Positions 7,573 to 16,050 of a stretch of 43,411 nucleotides of DNA are shown here, in pieces. The notes beneath the pieces were generated by a model. The model did not search any database. It was not told where the DNA came from and saw only the letters and a list, made by a program, of their open reading frames with translations. Every line of letters starts with the position of its first letter. Within the stretch, counting starts at the first letter, position 1. The DNA lies in assembly GCA_026399025.1 (NCBI GenBank), contig JAPLRU010000060.1:1-43411 (forward strand). Direction: 5' to 3'. This DNA comes from Methylobacter sp. (GTDB taxonomy: Bacteria > Pseudomonadota > Gammaproteobacteria > Methylococcales > Methylomonadaceae). The position numbers and the translations under genes were made by a program.

Positions 7573-8883
7573 ATGAACCCCAACATAATCAATTCGATTA
7601 AAGAATATATATGGAGGTCACATGGCGACAAATTGCCGCCGTTTAAAGAAAAAATAATAAAATCGCTAAAGATATTGGTCTTGTCCGGCCAAGCTTTCTC
7701 TCATGATTTATGCTCGCTAAGAGCATCCGCATTAACGCTTTATACCGTATTATCGATAGTACCTATTATTGCATTACTATTCGGCATCGCTAAAGGTTTC
7801 GGCCTTGAAAAAATGATGAAACAACAATTAATCGAGCAAATACCCAGTCAGGAAAAAATGGTATTGCAACTGATCGATTTCGCCCAAAACCTGCTGGACA
7901 ATACTCAAGGAGAGATTGTAGCCGGCACCGGCATTATTATCTTATTCTGGACCGTTATTAAGGTTATTGGCGATATCGAAGAATCGTTTAATTCAATCTG
8001 GAAAGTAGCGCAAGACAGACCGTTAAGCCGAAAATTCAGCGATTATTTATCTTTAATGTTATTAGCGCCAATTATACTAATAACGTCCGGTAGCGTTACT
8101 GTATTTCTTAAAACCCAGATAACCTGGCTAATAGATATTATTCATTTAGCGACAATGGCTAAATGGTTAGTGATTAGAGCGCTAAGCTTACTGCCTTTAA
8201 TACTCATGAGCGGACTATTTTCATTTACTTTTATTTTTATGCCTAACCGTAAAATAGATTATAAAATAGGCATAACTGCCGGTTTTATTACAGCGATTAT
8301 GTATAACCTGGCGCAATGGGCTTATTTAAGCCTACAAATTGGGGTATCGTCATATAATGCCATTTACGGCAGTTTTGCGGCATTACCTTTATTTGTCATC
8401 TGGTTGCAAGTCGGCTGGATGATTGTATTATTCGGTTGCGAAATAGCTTTTTTTTTACAGAATTATGAGAATTATCGCCATAGCAGCCAATTTATTAAGT
8501 TGAGCTTTTCCCTAAAAAAAATCATTGCCCTGCAAATCACCCATTTAATCATTAAAAACTTTTTTACAATAAACACCCCGTTAACAGCGGCTAAAATAGC
8601 CAAAACCCTGAATATACCGATAGCTATTATTCAATCTATTTTATTAAAATTAACAACAAGCCGCATTCTTGTAGAGTTTAAGAATACGGACGAATGCGAG
8701 GTCTATCAGCCTGCAATCGATATTAATATATTGACGACCGCTTATGTTGTGAACGCCTTAGAACAATGCGGGCAAAATCATTTGCCGGGTATTAATGAAG
8801 ATCCGCTATTTATTAATATCGTCAATGCTTTCAGAAAACTCATCGAAGCATCTGAACAGGATCGTTTACTGAAAGATATTTAG
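7573..8883 (+). CDS. YihY/BrkB family integral membrane protein
   Basis: A 436-residue inner-membrane protein of the YihY (old name BrkB/RNase BN) family. Residues about 35-300 carry the family core: FSHDLCSLRASALTLYTVLSIVPIIALLFGIAKG, then IEESFNSIWKV and NAIYGSFAALPLFVIWLQVGWMIVLFGCEI, with about six membrane segments. A C-terminal soluble region (about 310-430) with a winged-helix-like stretch (TAAKIAKTLNIPIAIIQSILLKLTTSRILVE) is found in the longer YihY proteins. Function is unresolved; the old RNase BN assignment was wrong for this family. The coding sequence is AT-richer than its neighbours. The ATG lacks a strong ribosome-binding site. It is followed by a 200-bp gap before the DUF2934-FtsH group. 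Confidence 0.87.
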   Translation: MNPNIINSIKEYIWRSHGDKLPPFKEKIIKSLKILVLSGQAFSHDLCSLRASALTLYTVLSIVPIIALLFGIAKGFGLEKMMKQQLIEQIPSQEKMVLQLIDFAQNLLDNTQGEIVAGTGIIILFWTVIKVIGDIEESFNSIWKVAQDRPLSRKFSDYLSLMLLAPIILITSGSVTVFLKTQITWLIDIIHLATMAKWLVIRALSLLPLILMSGLFSFTFIFMPNRKIDYKIGITAGFITAIMYNLAQWAYLSLQIGVSSYNAIYGSFAALPLFVIWLQVGWMIVLFGCEIAFFLQNYENYRHSSQFIKLSFSLKKIIALQITHLIIKNFFTINTPLTAAKIAKTLNIPIAIIQSILLKLTTSRILVEFKNTDECEVYQPAIDINILTTAYVVNALEQCGQNHLPGINEDPLFINIVNAFRKLIEASEQDRLLKDI

Positions 8884-9086
8884 CTTTAAAGCGCAACCAG
8901 TCAGCAGTTGGAAAAATAATTGTGCATTTTTAGCAGTTCAGCATGAGTATAAGTATTCCTACCAATTATCTTCCCCACTTTACCGTGCTAGACTGAATAA
9001 GTATTTGTACCAATTGTTCAAGAACCCCGATCTACATAAAATAAGTATCGAAGGCTGTTCCTTCAAAATATGTAGGGGGTAAGATC

Positions 9087-9284
9087 GTGGTCGATTTTAA
9101 TTCAATGCACAAATCGAAAAGGGGGGATATTGATAAGGATAAGCTTCATAAAATGGTTGCAGAAAGGGCTTACTGTAAAGCTGAAAAAAGAGGTTTTATA
9201 GAAGGGCGTGAAATGGACGACTGGCTTGAGGCCGAAGCGGAAATTGAAAATCAATATTTCTACTGGTCCCAAAACGTTGAATAA
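9087..9284 (+). CDS. DUF2934 small protein
   Basis: A 65-residue soluble protein with a GTG start 6-7 bp after AGGGGG (9074-9079). It contains the DUF2934 pattern AERAYCKAEKRGFIEGREMDDWLEAEAEIE across residues 25-54, a short helical family often found near stress and heat-shock genes. An ATG at 9105 is an alternative start but the ribosome-binding site favours GTG. It is separated by 46 bp from the M41-like gene and then ftsH on the same strand, so it is probably the first gene of a three-gene operon. No function is known. Confidence 0.75.
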   Translation: MVDFNSMHKSKRGDIDKDKLHKMVAERAYCKAEKRGFIEGREMDDWLEAEAEIENQYFYWSQNVE

Positions 9285-9330
9285 TATTTTAATCGCACTG
9301 TTTGTTCACTATAAAGTTATGGTAGTTACT

Positions 9331-10053
9331 ATGAAACGAAATAAAATAATCGAGACACTGAGTCAGGACAAGTTACTGGAGCAAAAAAAGCGTGTCGCTT
9401 TTCATGAAGCGGGACACGCGGGGGGTATTCATCTCAATAACAAAGCCAGACAATTACCGCCGATTTTTTTTAAAATTATGTTCAAGGATATGAGCGAAGT
9501 GGCCAGCACTGATGTCAGCGCTTATCAAACAAGCCATGACGATTGTATTGCTCGAGTTGAAGGAGGACGGCTAATTGAATTATTGCCTCCTTCTATCGAC
9601 AGCTTGGTACGCGAATTAACCCAGCACAACGATGCAATGGTGCAATTGGTCGAGGATTATATGCTCGCCTTTGAGGCGGATATTGTTAACCTGCTGATCG
9701 GGCCGTTAGCCGAAGCCAAGTATGTTGCCGACACTGACAATGAACCGTTCAATCGTCAAATAGTTAACTTGAAAGCGTTAAAAAATTATGGCGGCAGTTC
9801 CGATCTTGCCTTGGCTAATGAATATTTACAAAGTTTCTCTGCCGATCAACAACAAAAAGATGAAAAATTGGCTGAGTTGTTCGCCCTCGCATTCGACTTT
9901 GTAAATACTGATGCAAACTGGACTGCAATCACCCAACTGGCCGATTATATTCTTGACAGCAGTAAAAACATTCTCGACTGCGAAGAGGTTGGTTTAATAC
10001 TCGATCAGTCGGTCGCTGATTTTCAAAATCGGAAAAGTCCGGTGGGATCCTAA
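9331..10053 (+). CDS. Stand-alone M41-type (FtsH protease-like) metallopeptidase domain
   Basis: A 240-residue protein (ATG at 9331; the frame is open from 9208 but that part overlaps the DUF2934 gene and looks non-coding). It carries the zinc motif HEAGH (His25, Glu26, His29) near its N-terminus and YGGSSDLALAN with Asp158 at the place of the third FtsH zinc ligand, so all three M41 ligands seem present. It has no AAA+ module, Walker motifs or membrane segment. It begins [13 protein letters not shown], close to [14 protein letters not shown] of the FtsH encoded 2 bp downstream, so it looks like a detached, diverged copy of the protease half. It may be an accessory or regulatory subunit of that FtsH; this is inference. 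Confidence 0.7.
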   Translation: MKRNKIIETLSQDKLLEQKKRVAFHEAGHAGGIHLNNKARQLPPIFFKIMFKDMSEVASTDVSAYQTSHDDCIARVEGGRLIELLPPSIDSLVRELTQHNDAMVQLVEDYMLAFEADIVNLLIGPLAEAKYVADTDNEPFNRQIVNLKALKNYGGSSDLALANEYLQSFSADQQQKDEKLAELFALAFDFVNTDANWTAITQLADYILDSSKNILDCEEVGLILDQSVADFQNRKSPVGS

Positions 10054-10055
10054 TA

Positions 10056-12008
10056 ATGAATGAGCCAAAGCACCGCATTATCAAAACCGTATTGACCTTA
10101 CTAAATAATATCTTCACTTACCTGAAGGATTTATTGATGTCCGGTTTAAGCTATTTCTCCAAACAAGAACCGAAGCGGGAACTTAATAAGCCGTCGGATC
10201 AACAAAACACAGGCGCCAAGCAAAAGAAAATTATTTTATTTGCCGTGCTGTTAATCCTGATGCTGACTTTCATCAATAATATTCAGGAAGCGCAACATGA
10301 CGAAATTTCCTACAGCCGGTTTATTAAACTGGCTAAAGAAGGAAAAATCGATAAGGCTGTCGTCACCGAACGCTTTATCACCGGCGTTATCAAGCCTGAC
10401 GATCCCAGTCAGCCGGCTACAAGCTTTATGACGATTCCGTTATGGCAAAACGATCTTGCGCAAATGCTGGAGCAAAACAAAATTGATTTTGTGGTCAGAA
10501 GCAGCGACAACTGGCTCACCAACCTTTTTTTCAATTTCATTATCCCAATGCTCATTCTGGTCTTTATTTGGTCATGGGTTATGCGCCGTACCGCGGCCGG
10601 TGGGCCGCAATCTTTTCTTAATTTGGGCGATAAAATTCATATCCATCAGGACACTCAAGCCAAAATTACGTTTAATGACGTAGCCGGCGCCGACAGCGCC
10701 AAACAGGAACTTAAAGAATCCATCGATTTTTTAAGATCGCCGGATAAAATCCAACGATTAGGCGGACGCATGCCCAAAGGCGTATTGCTGGTAGGACCGC
10801 CCGGCACCGGAAAAACCCTGCTGGCGCGCGCCGTCTCCGGCGAAGCGGAAGTCCCGTTCTTTAACATCGGCGGTTCCGAATTTATCGAGCTGTTTGTCGG
10901 CGTCGGCGCCGCCAGAGTGCGCGAACTGTTTATACAAGCCCGTAACAAAGCGCCTTGCATCATCTTTATCGATGAACTTGACGCGATTGGCCGTTCCCGC
11001 GGCGGCCCGGTGATGATGGGCGGTCACGACGAGCGCGAGCAAACCTTAAACCAACTGCTGACCGAAATGGACGGTTTCGATACCTCCGTCGGTGTTGTGG
11101 TCATGGCGGCAAGCAATCGTCCTGAAGTGCTGGATAAAGCCTTGCTGCGTTCCGGGCGTTTCGACCGTCAGATTGTGGTCGACAAGCCGGATTTGCGGGA
11201 CCGCATCGAGATTCTCAAGTTGCATACCAAAGGCCTGACGCTGGCTCCGGATATCGATCTGACCGTCATCGCCAAGCGGACTCCGGGACTGGTCGGCGCG
11301 GACCTGGCCAACATCGCCAATGAAGCGGCGATTATGGCGACGCGGGTCGGTCACGATAAAGTCGAAAAAGAAGATTTCGAGGCGGCTATCGACCGAATAC
11401 TGGCCGGACCGGAAAAGAAGAACCGAGTGTTAACGCCGAATGAAAAACGCCGGGTCGCCTTTCATGAGGCAGGGCATGCAATGGTCGCCGAACATGTGCC
11501 GACCGGGCAGCCGGTGCATAAAATATCGATCATTTCCCGCGGCGTGGCGGCATTGGGCTTCACCTTGCAATTGCCGACAGAGGAAAAGTTCTTGTCGACA
11601 GAAGATGAGCTTAAAGATCAAATGGCGATATTGCTGGGTGGCCGCATGGCCGAATCGGTGGTATTCGGCAACATCTCAACCGGCGCCCAAAATGACCTGG
11701 AAAAAGTCAGCGAGATTGCCCGCAGCATGGTTTGCAGTTTAGGCATGAGTAAAAAAATGGGCGCATTAACTTACGGCAAGCGCCAACGACTCCAGTTTTT
11801 GGAAACGGACCTCTCGGAATATCGCAACTACTCCGACGAGACAGCCCGCGCTATCGATACTGAAGTCATGGCGCTGGTTGAAGAAGCCGAAACATGTGCG
11901 CGCGGTGTTATTACCGCTCATAGGGAAGGACTGGAAAAACTGGCTAATTTTCTACAAGAGAAAGAAGTCATTAGCCGGGAGGAAATGCTTGAATTGATAG
12001 GCAGTTGA
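10056..12008 (+). CDS. ftsH: FtsH-family ATP-dependent zinc metalloprotease
   Basis: A 650-residue membrane-anchored AAA+ protease. A basic N-terminal extension (about 1-58) precedes the first membrane segment ([17 protein letters not shown]), a periplasmic domain (about 80-160) and the second segment ([21 protein letters not shown]). The AAA module has Walker A GPPGTGKT (247-254), Walker B IIFIDELD (Asp306, Glu307) and SRH sequences ([21 protein letters not shown]). The M41 domain has HEAGH (470-474) and the third ligand Asp547 (GAQNDLEKV). FtsH degrades unassembled membrane proteins and short-lived cytosolic factors. The N-terminal extension and the neighbouring DUF2934 and M41-like genes suggest an accessory paralogue rather than the housekeeping rrmJ-linked copy. 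An internal ATG at 10137 (MSGLSYF) would shorten the extension. Confidence 0.92.
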   Translation: MNEPKHRIIKTVLTLLNNIFTYLKDLLMSGLSYFSKQEPKRELNKPSDQQNTGAKQKKIILFAVLLILMLTFINNIQEAQHDEISYSRFIKLAKEGKIDKAVVTERFITGVIKPDDPSQPATSFMTIPLWQNDLAQMLEQNKIDFVVRSSDNWLTNLFFNFIIPMLILVFIWSWVMRRTAAGGPQSFLNLGDKIHIHQDTQAKITFNDVAGADSAKQELKESIDFLRSPDKIQRLGGRMPKGVLLVGPPGTGKTLLARAVSGEAEVPFFNIGGSEFIELFVGVGAARVRELFIQARNKAPCIIFIDELDAIGRSRGGPVMMGGHDEREQTLNQLLTEMDGFDTSVGVVVMAASNRPEVLDKALLRSGRFDRQIVVDKPDLRDRIEILKLHTKGLTLAPDIDLTVIAKRTPGLVGADLANIANEAAIMATRVGHDKVEKEDFEAAIDRILAGPEKKNRVLTPNEKRRVAFHEAGHAMVAEHVPTGQPVHKISIISRGVAALGFTLQLPTEEKFLSTEDELKDQMAILLGGRMAESVVFGNISTGAQNDLEKVSEIARSMVCSLGMSKKMGALTYGKRQRLQFLETDLSEYRNYSDETARAIDTEVMALVEEAETCARGVITAHREGLEKLANFLQEKEVISREEMLELIGS

Positions 12009-12110
12009 TACGGGATAAAAACTTGTAGCTGTCTGCAAAAGGCTGTTTGACACCGCCGCCTCGCAACTCACCCGGCGGCAAATCAAATCGGAATAGAGGG
12101 TAGGATTCAG

Positions 12111-12791
12111 ATGTCAATTAATACCGCCAACTGTCTAGCCAAGCCATTTACGATCGGGTAAAACAACGAGCAGAGCAAGCAAAGATACCTCCCTACGTTG
12201 ATCAGGAAGGGAAACCCGGCACGCAATCGCTATTTCGTACTGATGAATTGCGTTTAGAGTTAGCCAAAGTAGGTCGCCCTTGGGGTTTTAATGCTCCGGG
12301 ACAGGAATTTAAATTAGGCTTGGAAGCTTACCGGATCAACTTTGCTCATCATTCGATCCAATGATGGCCGTTCATGCGTCCAACGTTGATCCGCTGCCGC
12401 ATCAAATCTCTGCGGTCTATGAATCCATGCTACCACGGCAACCTTTACGTTTTTTTAGCGGATGATCCGGGCGCAGGTAAGACGATTATGGCAGGCCTCT
12501 ATATTCGCGAGTTCATTATGCGGGCAGATGCCAAGCGAATCTTGATCGTCTCCCCAGGTTCTTTAACCGAGCAGTGGCAGGACGAATTACTCGAAAAATT
12601 CAGCCTTACCTTTGAAATATTAAGCCGAGAAAAACAGGAACAATGCCCATCCGGAAACTATTTTGAAGCGCAAAACCAGTTATCAAGGCCCGTACTACCT
12701 CAAAAATCCATTCAATCAGGAACCGGATTTTGGCGTTGCCAGCATCAATTATGATTTGGACGAGTTACTTTCCAAAGCTGAACGCCTATAA
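12111..12791 (+). pseudogene. Decayed SNF2/DEAD-type helicase (defence-type) remnant
   Basis: Pieces of one large helicase survive in different frames. 12135-12360 reads QLSSQAIYDRVKQRAEQAK and later [25 protein letters not shown]. The next frame gives [18 protein letters not shown] and [14 protein letters not shown] poly-T run at about 12449-12455 then shifts to [20 protein letters not shown] (Walker A) and [17 protein letters not shown]. Near 12660 the sequence jumps to [21 protein letters not shown] and [15 protein letters not shown]-stop, which looks like the C-terminal end of the same kind of protein. So there are at least two frameshifts and a large internal deletion. Such helicases (often with DUF3883) occur in phage-defence islands. 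This copy cannot make a working enzyme. Confidence 0.7.
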
Positions 12792-12827
12792 TGCACAGAA
12801 ATACTGTACAGAATAGGAGTATGTAGT

Positions 12828-13073
12828 ATGAGCTCAGTCAATGTCACCGAATTGCGCCAACATTTGCCCGACTATCTTAAACAAGTGCAACAAGGCGAAG
12901 AAATTGAAATTACCCACCACGGTAAAACCATCGCCCGCATCGTGCCGGATCGCAAAGACAGCGAACGCGAAGCCGCACTGAAACGCCTGGAAGCGCTACG
13001 TGGAAAAATGATTGTCGGCGACATCCTCGCCCCTCTGGGTGAAGCCTGGACCGGCGATGCTGACAATTTGTGA
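12828..13073 (+). CDS. Phd/YefM-family antitoxin
   Basis: An 81-residue type II antitoxin. Residues 1-50 match the Phd/YefM DNA-binding fold (SVNVTELRQHLPDYLKQVQQGEEIEITHHGKTIARIVP). The C-terminal 30 residues (ERLEALRGKMIVGDILAPLGE-like) would wrap the toxin. AGGAG at 12815-12819 precedes the ATG. It overlaps the PIN toxin gene by 17 bp, the normal antitoxin-first arrangement. GTACAG and related short inverted sequence at 12800-12812, just 5' of the gene, could be the autoregulatory operator. It sits just after the broken helicase. Confidence 0.88.
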   Translation: MSSVNVTELRQHLPDYLKQVQQGEEIEITHHGKTIARIVPDRKDSEREAALKRLEALRGKMIVGDILAPLGEAWTGDADNL

Positions 13074-13458
13074 TACCAACATCCTGCTGTTTTGGGCTGA
13101 TGATCCTAGCCGTTTATCAGCAAAGGCTAGCGCGGCTCTGGATTTAGGACTCGAATCCGCAAATCTCGCTTGCTCCGATATTAGCCTCTGGGAAATTGCC
13201 ATGCTTTATGCCCGTGGACGAGTCAATAACCGCGCGGGAGTAACCTCCAGTGCCTACATTCAGGACATCCTGATCGGCATGAGCATGACGGTTTTGCCCA
13301 TTACCGCGGAAATTGCCGAAATTTCGCAAAGCGCTTCATTTACCCATGGCGACCCGGCAGATCGGCTTATCGCTGCTACCGCGCTTGCCCATCGCATTCC
13401 CCTTATTACTGCGGATGGAAAGCTCCGCGCTATGCCCGGCTTACGGTGCATTTGGTAA
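13057..13458 (+). CDS. VapC-like PIN-domain toxin
   Basis: A 133-residue PIN-domain ribonuclease toxin. The start at 13057 (MLTICDTNILLFW) aligns with PIN family N-termini and overlaps the antitoxin end by 17 bp; the longer frame from 13012 is not needed. Acidic active-site residues are visible: Asp6, Glu46 (SLWEIAML), Asp99/Asp102 (HGDPADRLIAATAL) and Asp120 (LITAD). VapC-type PIN toxins cleave tRNA or rRNA and are held inactive by the cognate antitoxin. Here the antitoxin is Phd-like rather than AbrB-like, a common pairing. The gene appears intact. Confidence 0.88.
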   Translation: MLTICDTNILLFWADDPSRLSAKASAALDLGLESANLACSDISLWEIAMLYARGRVNNRAGVTSSAYIQDILIGMSMTVLPITAEIAEISQSASFTHGDPADRLIAATALAHRIPLITADGKLRAMPGLRCIW

Positions 13459-13603
13459 CTATGACTTATCCGATTAAAACTCCAAAAAACTCATCGAAGT
13501 GGCATTGCTATTAACTTATAGACCTACACATAGAACAGCGCTATCTCAGCATTGAAGGCAATGGATCGTTAGTTAGCTGTATAAAAAATGAAGTGATCTC
13601 AAT

Positions 13604-13762
13604 ATGGAAAACATTCCGCAGCAAAAACAACTTCCTAAGTTATTTAATATTACTTGTTCAGTTAATGAACTTGTTCGCCTTGCGGGTGGTAGTTTAAATG
13701 ATGCATGCTGGGGCGCGTGGTTCGGTGAAATTCAAAAAATACTTCGTAGCAGCCCCCCCTGA
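13604..13762 (+). CDS. Short uncharacterised frame
   Basis: A 52-codon frame (MENIPQQKQLPKLFNITC...GSLNDACWGAWFGEIQKIL) after an otherwise empty AT-rich stretch. It begins ATG and ends TGA at 13760 close to a C7 run, so it could be the start of a longer gene cut by a frameshift. I do not recognise it. It lies between the toxin-antitoxin pair and a half MITE, in the decayed part of the window. The surrounding region 13459-14004 holds no other supported gene. Confidence 0.25.
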   Translation: MENIPQQKQLPKLFNITCSVNELVRLAGGSLNDACWGAWFGEIQKILRSSPP

Positions 13763-13809
13763 TCGACACCGATAAGCTATGAAAAACCGCATCAACCCTC
13801 ATTGTCTGT

Positions 13810-13872
13810 TCTTCGTGCCTTCGTGGTGAATGCTTTTTTGCTTTTGTTCTAAAACGAATACTTTCACCGTCT
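13810..13872. repeat. Half copy of the 171-bp MITE
   Basis: CTTCGTGCCTTCGTGGTGAA, a T-rich stretch, then AAACGAATACTTTCACCGTCT match one half of the element at 36945-37115, ending with one changed base in the terminal repeat (CACCGTCT for CACAGTCT). The other half is missing. Confidence 0.75.
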
Positions 13873-14004
13873 CATGGCCTTATCGCCGTCTAAGCAATCG
13901 TACTTATTGCCTGAACAGGTTAATCTCTCTATCCTACATAATCACTTGTACAACACTAATGTTCATCGAGCTGTTTGATTTTGGCTCATAACTGGATGTT
14001 GCTT

Positions 14005-14781
14005 ATGACTGATTTACCTAATCCACGGCAAAACGCTCTTCTTTACGCTCTTCCCCCTGACGAATACCAACGCATTTCTCCTCATCTTGAATTGGTCCAG
14101 ATGCCGACCGGAAAGGTCCTTTACGAGTCAGGGGATGAGTTGCATCATGCTTATTTTCCGACCACTTGCATCGTATCCAAGCTGTATGTGATAGAAAGCG
14201 GCGCTTCGGCTGAAATTGCCGTCGTCGGCAATGACGGCATTATCGGCGTCGCTCTGTTTATGGGCGGCAGGACTATGCCGCATCGGGCCATCGTGCGTAG
14301 CGCGGGCTATGCCTATCGGCTGCCGGCGCGGTTGCTTATGCAGGAACTCGATCGTTCCGGAGGGCGACGTAACGGCTCTTTACATTTTTTATTGCTGCGC
14401 TATACCCAGACGCTGATTGTGCAGATGGCACAGATGGCCGTTTGCAATCGGCATCATTCGCTGAACCAGCAACTCTGCCGTTGGCTGTTGCTAAGCCTTG
14501 ATCGGCTGCCGTCGAACGAGTTAAGCATCACTCAGGAATCCATCGCCACTATGCTCGGGGTACGCCGAGAAGGCGTCACCGAAGCGGCCGGTAAATTGCA
14601 ACGGGCCGGCTTGATCGTGTACAGTCGAGGCCGTATCAAGGTGCTGGATCGACCGGGCTTGGAAGATCGGGTCTGCGAATGTTACGAAGTCGTCAAAACG
14701 GAATCCAATCGGCTGCTGCCGCCTCCGCGCATCTCGGTGCGATCTCAACTAAACTCACATATTCAAGCGGTTTCTTGCTGA
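14005..14781 (+). CDS. Crp/Fnr-family transcription regulator (1)
   Basis: A 258-residue regulator using ATG 14005 (MTDLPNPRQN); the frame extends to a TTG at 13975 but those ten codons look non-coding. Residues about 8-140 form a cyclic-nucleotide-binding-type effector domain (LLYALPPDEYQRISPHLELVQMPTGKVLYESGDELHHAYFP). Residues about 180-230 form the winged helix with recognition helix SITQESIATMLGVRREGVTEAAGKLQ. There is no N-terminal Cys cluster, so it is not an Fe-S oxygen sensor like Fnr. The sequence pattern GNDGIIGVALFMGG fits a methanotroph/proteobacterial Crp-like clade of unknown ligand. It is 446 bp upstream of a second family member. A candidate operator for this family occurs seven times in the window. 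Confidence 0.87.
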   Translation: MTDLPNPRQNALLYALPPDEYQRISPHLELVQMPTGKVLYESGDELHHAYFPTTCIVSKLYVIESGASAEIAVVGNDGIIGVALFMGGRTMPHRAIVRSAGYAYRLPARLLMQELDRSGGRRNGSLHFLLLRYTQTLIVQMAQMAVCNRHHSLNQQLCRWLLLSLDRLPSNELSITQESIATMLGVRREGVTEAAGKLQRAGLIVYSRGRIKVLDRPGLEDRVCECYEVVKTESNRLLPPPRISVRSQLNSHIQAVSC

Positions 14782-14970
14782 TTCGCTGCAATTAAGTACC
14801 TGAATATAAGCTTTCAACTCTTGCTCAAAGTCGGAATGCAGGCTCTGCCTGCACTCCAAAATATCGGAAAACTTTAGCGAGACTACTTACCATGATGCCC
14901 CCGATATTCGATCCGCGAGGCTGAGTTGTGGCGCTCTATCGCAGGCATGGCAGCTCCTGGGTAGACATTG

Positions 14971-15012
14971 CGTGCGTTAACATACAGACAATAAAAGGCC
15001 GAATGCAGTAAT
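14971..15012 (+). promoter_or_regulatory. Palindromic operator D plus -10-like box, upstream of Crp/Fnr gene 2
   Basis: CGTGCGTTAACATACA at 14971-14986, followed by GAC, matches the shared element with two deviations from TGTNCGNTANCGNACA. AGTAAT at 15007-15012 is in the -10 position. It points to the regulator at 15228. The remaining gap 14782-15227 holds a short hairpin (TGCAGGC-tct-GCCTGCA, 14837-14853) after the first regulator, a possible terminator stem without a T-run. Confidence 0.45.
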
Positions 15013-15227
15013 GTGTCTTTTAATGAATGGAACCCTTTTTCTATTAACCGCCGACATCGGTCTTGTAGCGTCCGAAATGACTAAAACGACATCATTTCCA
15101 CACTCAGACATAGGGGAACGATAGTGCGCCCTCTTCGGACTTCGCGCCGCTATATTACTCCGGATGCTATTCCCGATTGTCCAGCCGCCACCTGTCGATT
15201 GCCGCCAGATTTTGCAGGAGAATAGTT

Positions 15228-15947
15228 GTGCCCTCTACCCAATCGCCTTCCGTTAGCAATCGTTTGCTGAGCGCTCTGCCTTGCAAAGATCGCGAACGGT
15301 TACTGGCAAACTGCGAACAGGTCGAACTTATCTTTACCGAGGTGCTTTATCGCGCAGGAGAGCTGATTCCGCACGTTTATCTTCCGACCGGAAGCGTGAT
15401 TTCCTTGATGATGTCTATCAAGGACAATATCGGTCTGGAAATAGGGCTGGTCGGTGATGAGGGCATACTCGGCATTACGCTGATACTGGGCGTCGAGGTC
15501 GCGCCCTTTGATGCGCTGGTTCAGGGGCCCGGCGCGGCATTGCGCATAACCGTACCGTCATTTTTGCGTGAGCTCGAACAGAGCCCCGCGCTACAGTTGG
15601 AATTAAATCGCTACTTGTTTGTGTCGATGAGACAAGTCGCGCAAACAGCGGCCTGTAACCGTTTCCATGTGGTCGAGGAGCGTCTCGCCCGGCTGCTGCT
15701 GATGACTCAGGACCGGACGCATGCCGACAGCTTTCATATCACGCATGTATTCTTGGCTTATATTCTGGGGGTACGGCGGGTGGGTATCACCAAAGCGGCG
15801 CATTCGCTACAGCAGCAAAAACTGATCCGTTATCAGCGCGGAAATATTACGATTCTCGACCGGGCCGGTTTGGAAGCGGCTTCTTGCCGATGCTATCGGA
15901 CCGATAAGGAAACTTATGAGCATATTCTGGGCGATGCGGCCGAATGA
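15228..15947 (+). CDS. Crp/Fnr-family transcription regulator (2)
   Basis: A 239-residue regulator with a GTG start at 15228, chosen because GGAG (15217-15220) lies 7 bp upstream; the frame is open further to 15177 without a ribosome-binding site. The effector domain is at about 8-130 (LLSALPCKDRERLLANCEQVEL, GLVGDEGILGITLILG) and the winged helix at about 165-215 (SFHITHVFLAYILGVRRVGITKAAHSLQQQKLI). It is a diverged sister of the regulator at 14005. Its C-terminus CYRTDKETYEHIL is typical of this subfamily. A copy of the shared palindromic operator is about 240 bp upstream, so it may be autoregulated or controlled by its neighbour. The ligand is unknown. Confidence 0.87.
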   Translation: MPSTQSPSVSNRLLSALPCKDRERLLANCEQVELIFTEVLYRAGELIPHVYLPTGSVISLMMSIKDNIGLEIGLVGDEGILGITLILGVEVAPFDALVQGPGAALRITVPSFLRELEQSPALQLELNRYLFVSMRQVAQTAACNRFHVVEERLARLLLMTQDRTHADSFHITHVFLAYILGVRRVGITKAAHSLQQQKLIRYQRGNITILDRAGLEAASCRCYRTDKETYEHILGDAAE

Positions 15948-15991
15948 ATAAGCCGCATTCAACATAAAGGCCTTCCGAAGGATTGACATAA

Positions 15992-16015
15992 AAAACCCGC
16001 TTGGCAGCGGGTTTT
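15992..16015. terminator. Bidirectional rho-independent terminator
   Basis: AAAACCCGCT (15992-16001), loop TGGC, AGCGGGTTTT (16006-16015). The arm ends give a T-run on either strand, serving the convergent Crp/Fnr gene (+) and ompA-like gene (-). Confidence 0.85.
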
Positions 16016-16050
16016 AGTGGTTATGGCATGTTCAGCCAACTTTTAGAGCT

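Noticed and set aside
9208-9330. N-terminal extension of the M41-like protein from ATG 9208
   Set aside because: It overlaps the DUF2934 gene in another frame, has no ribosome-binding site and no similarity to M41 proteins.
9087-12008. The FtsH group as a transmissible protein-quality-control (LHR/TLQC) island
   Set aside because: Hallmark genes such as hsp20, clpK, yfdX and hdeD are absent; only FtsH is shared.
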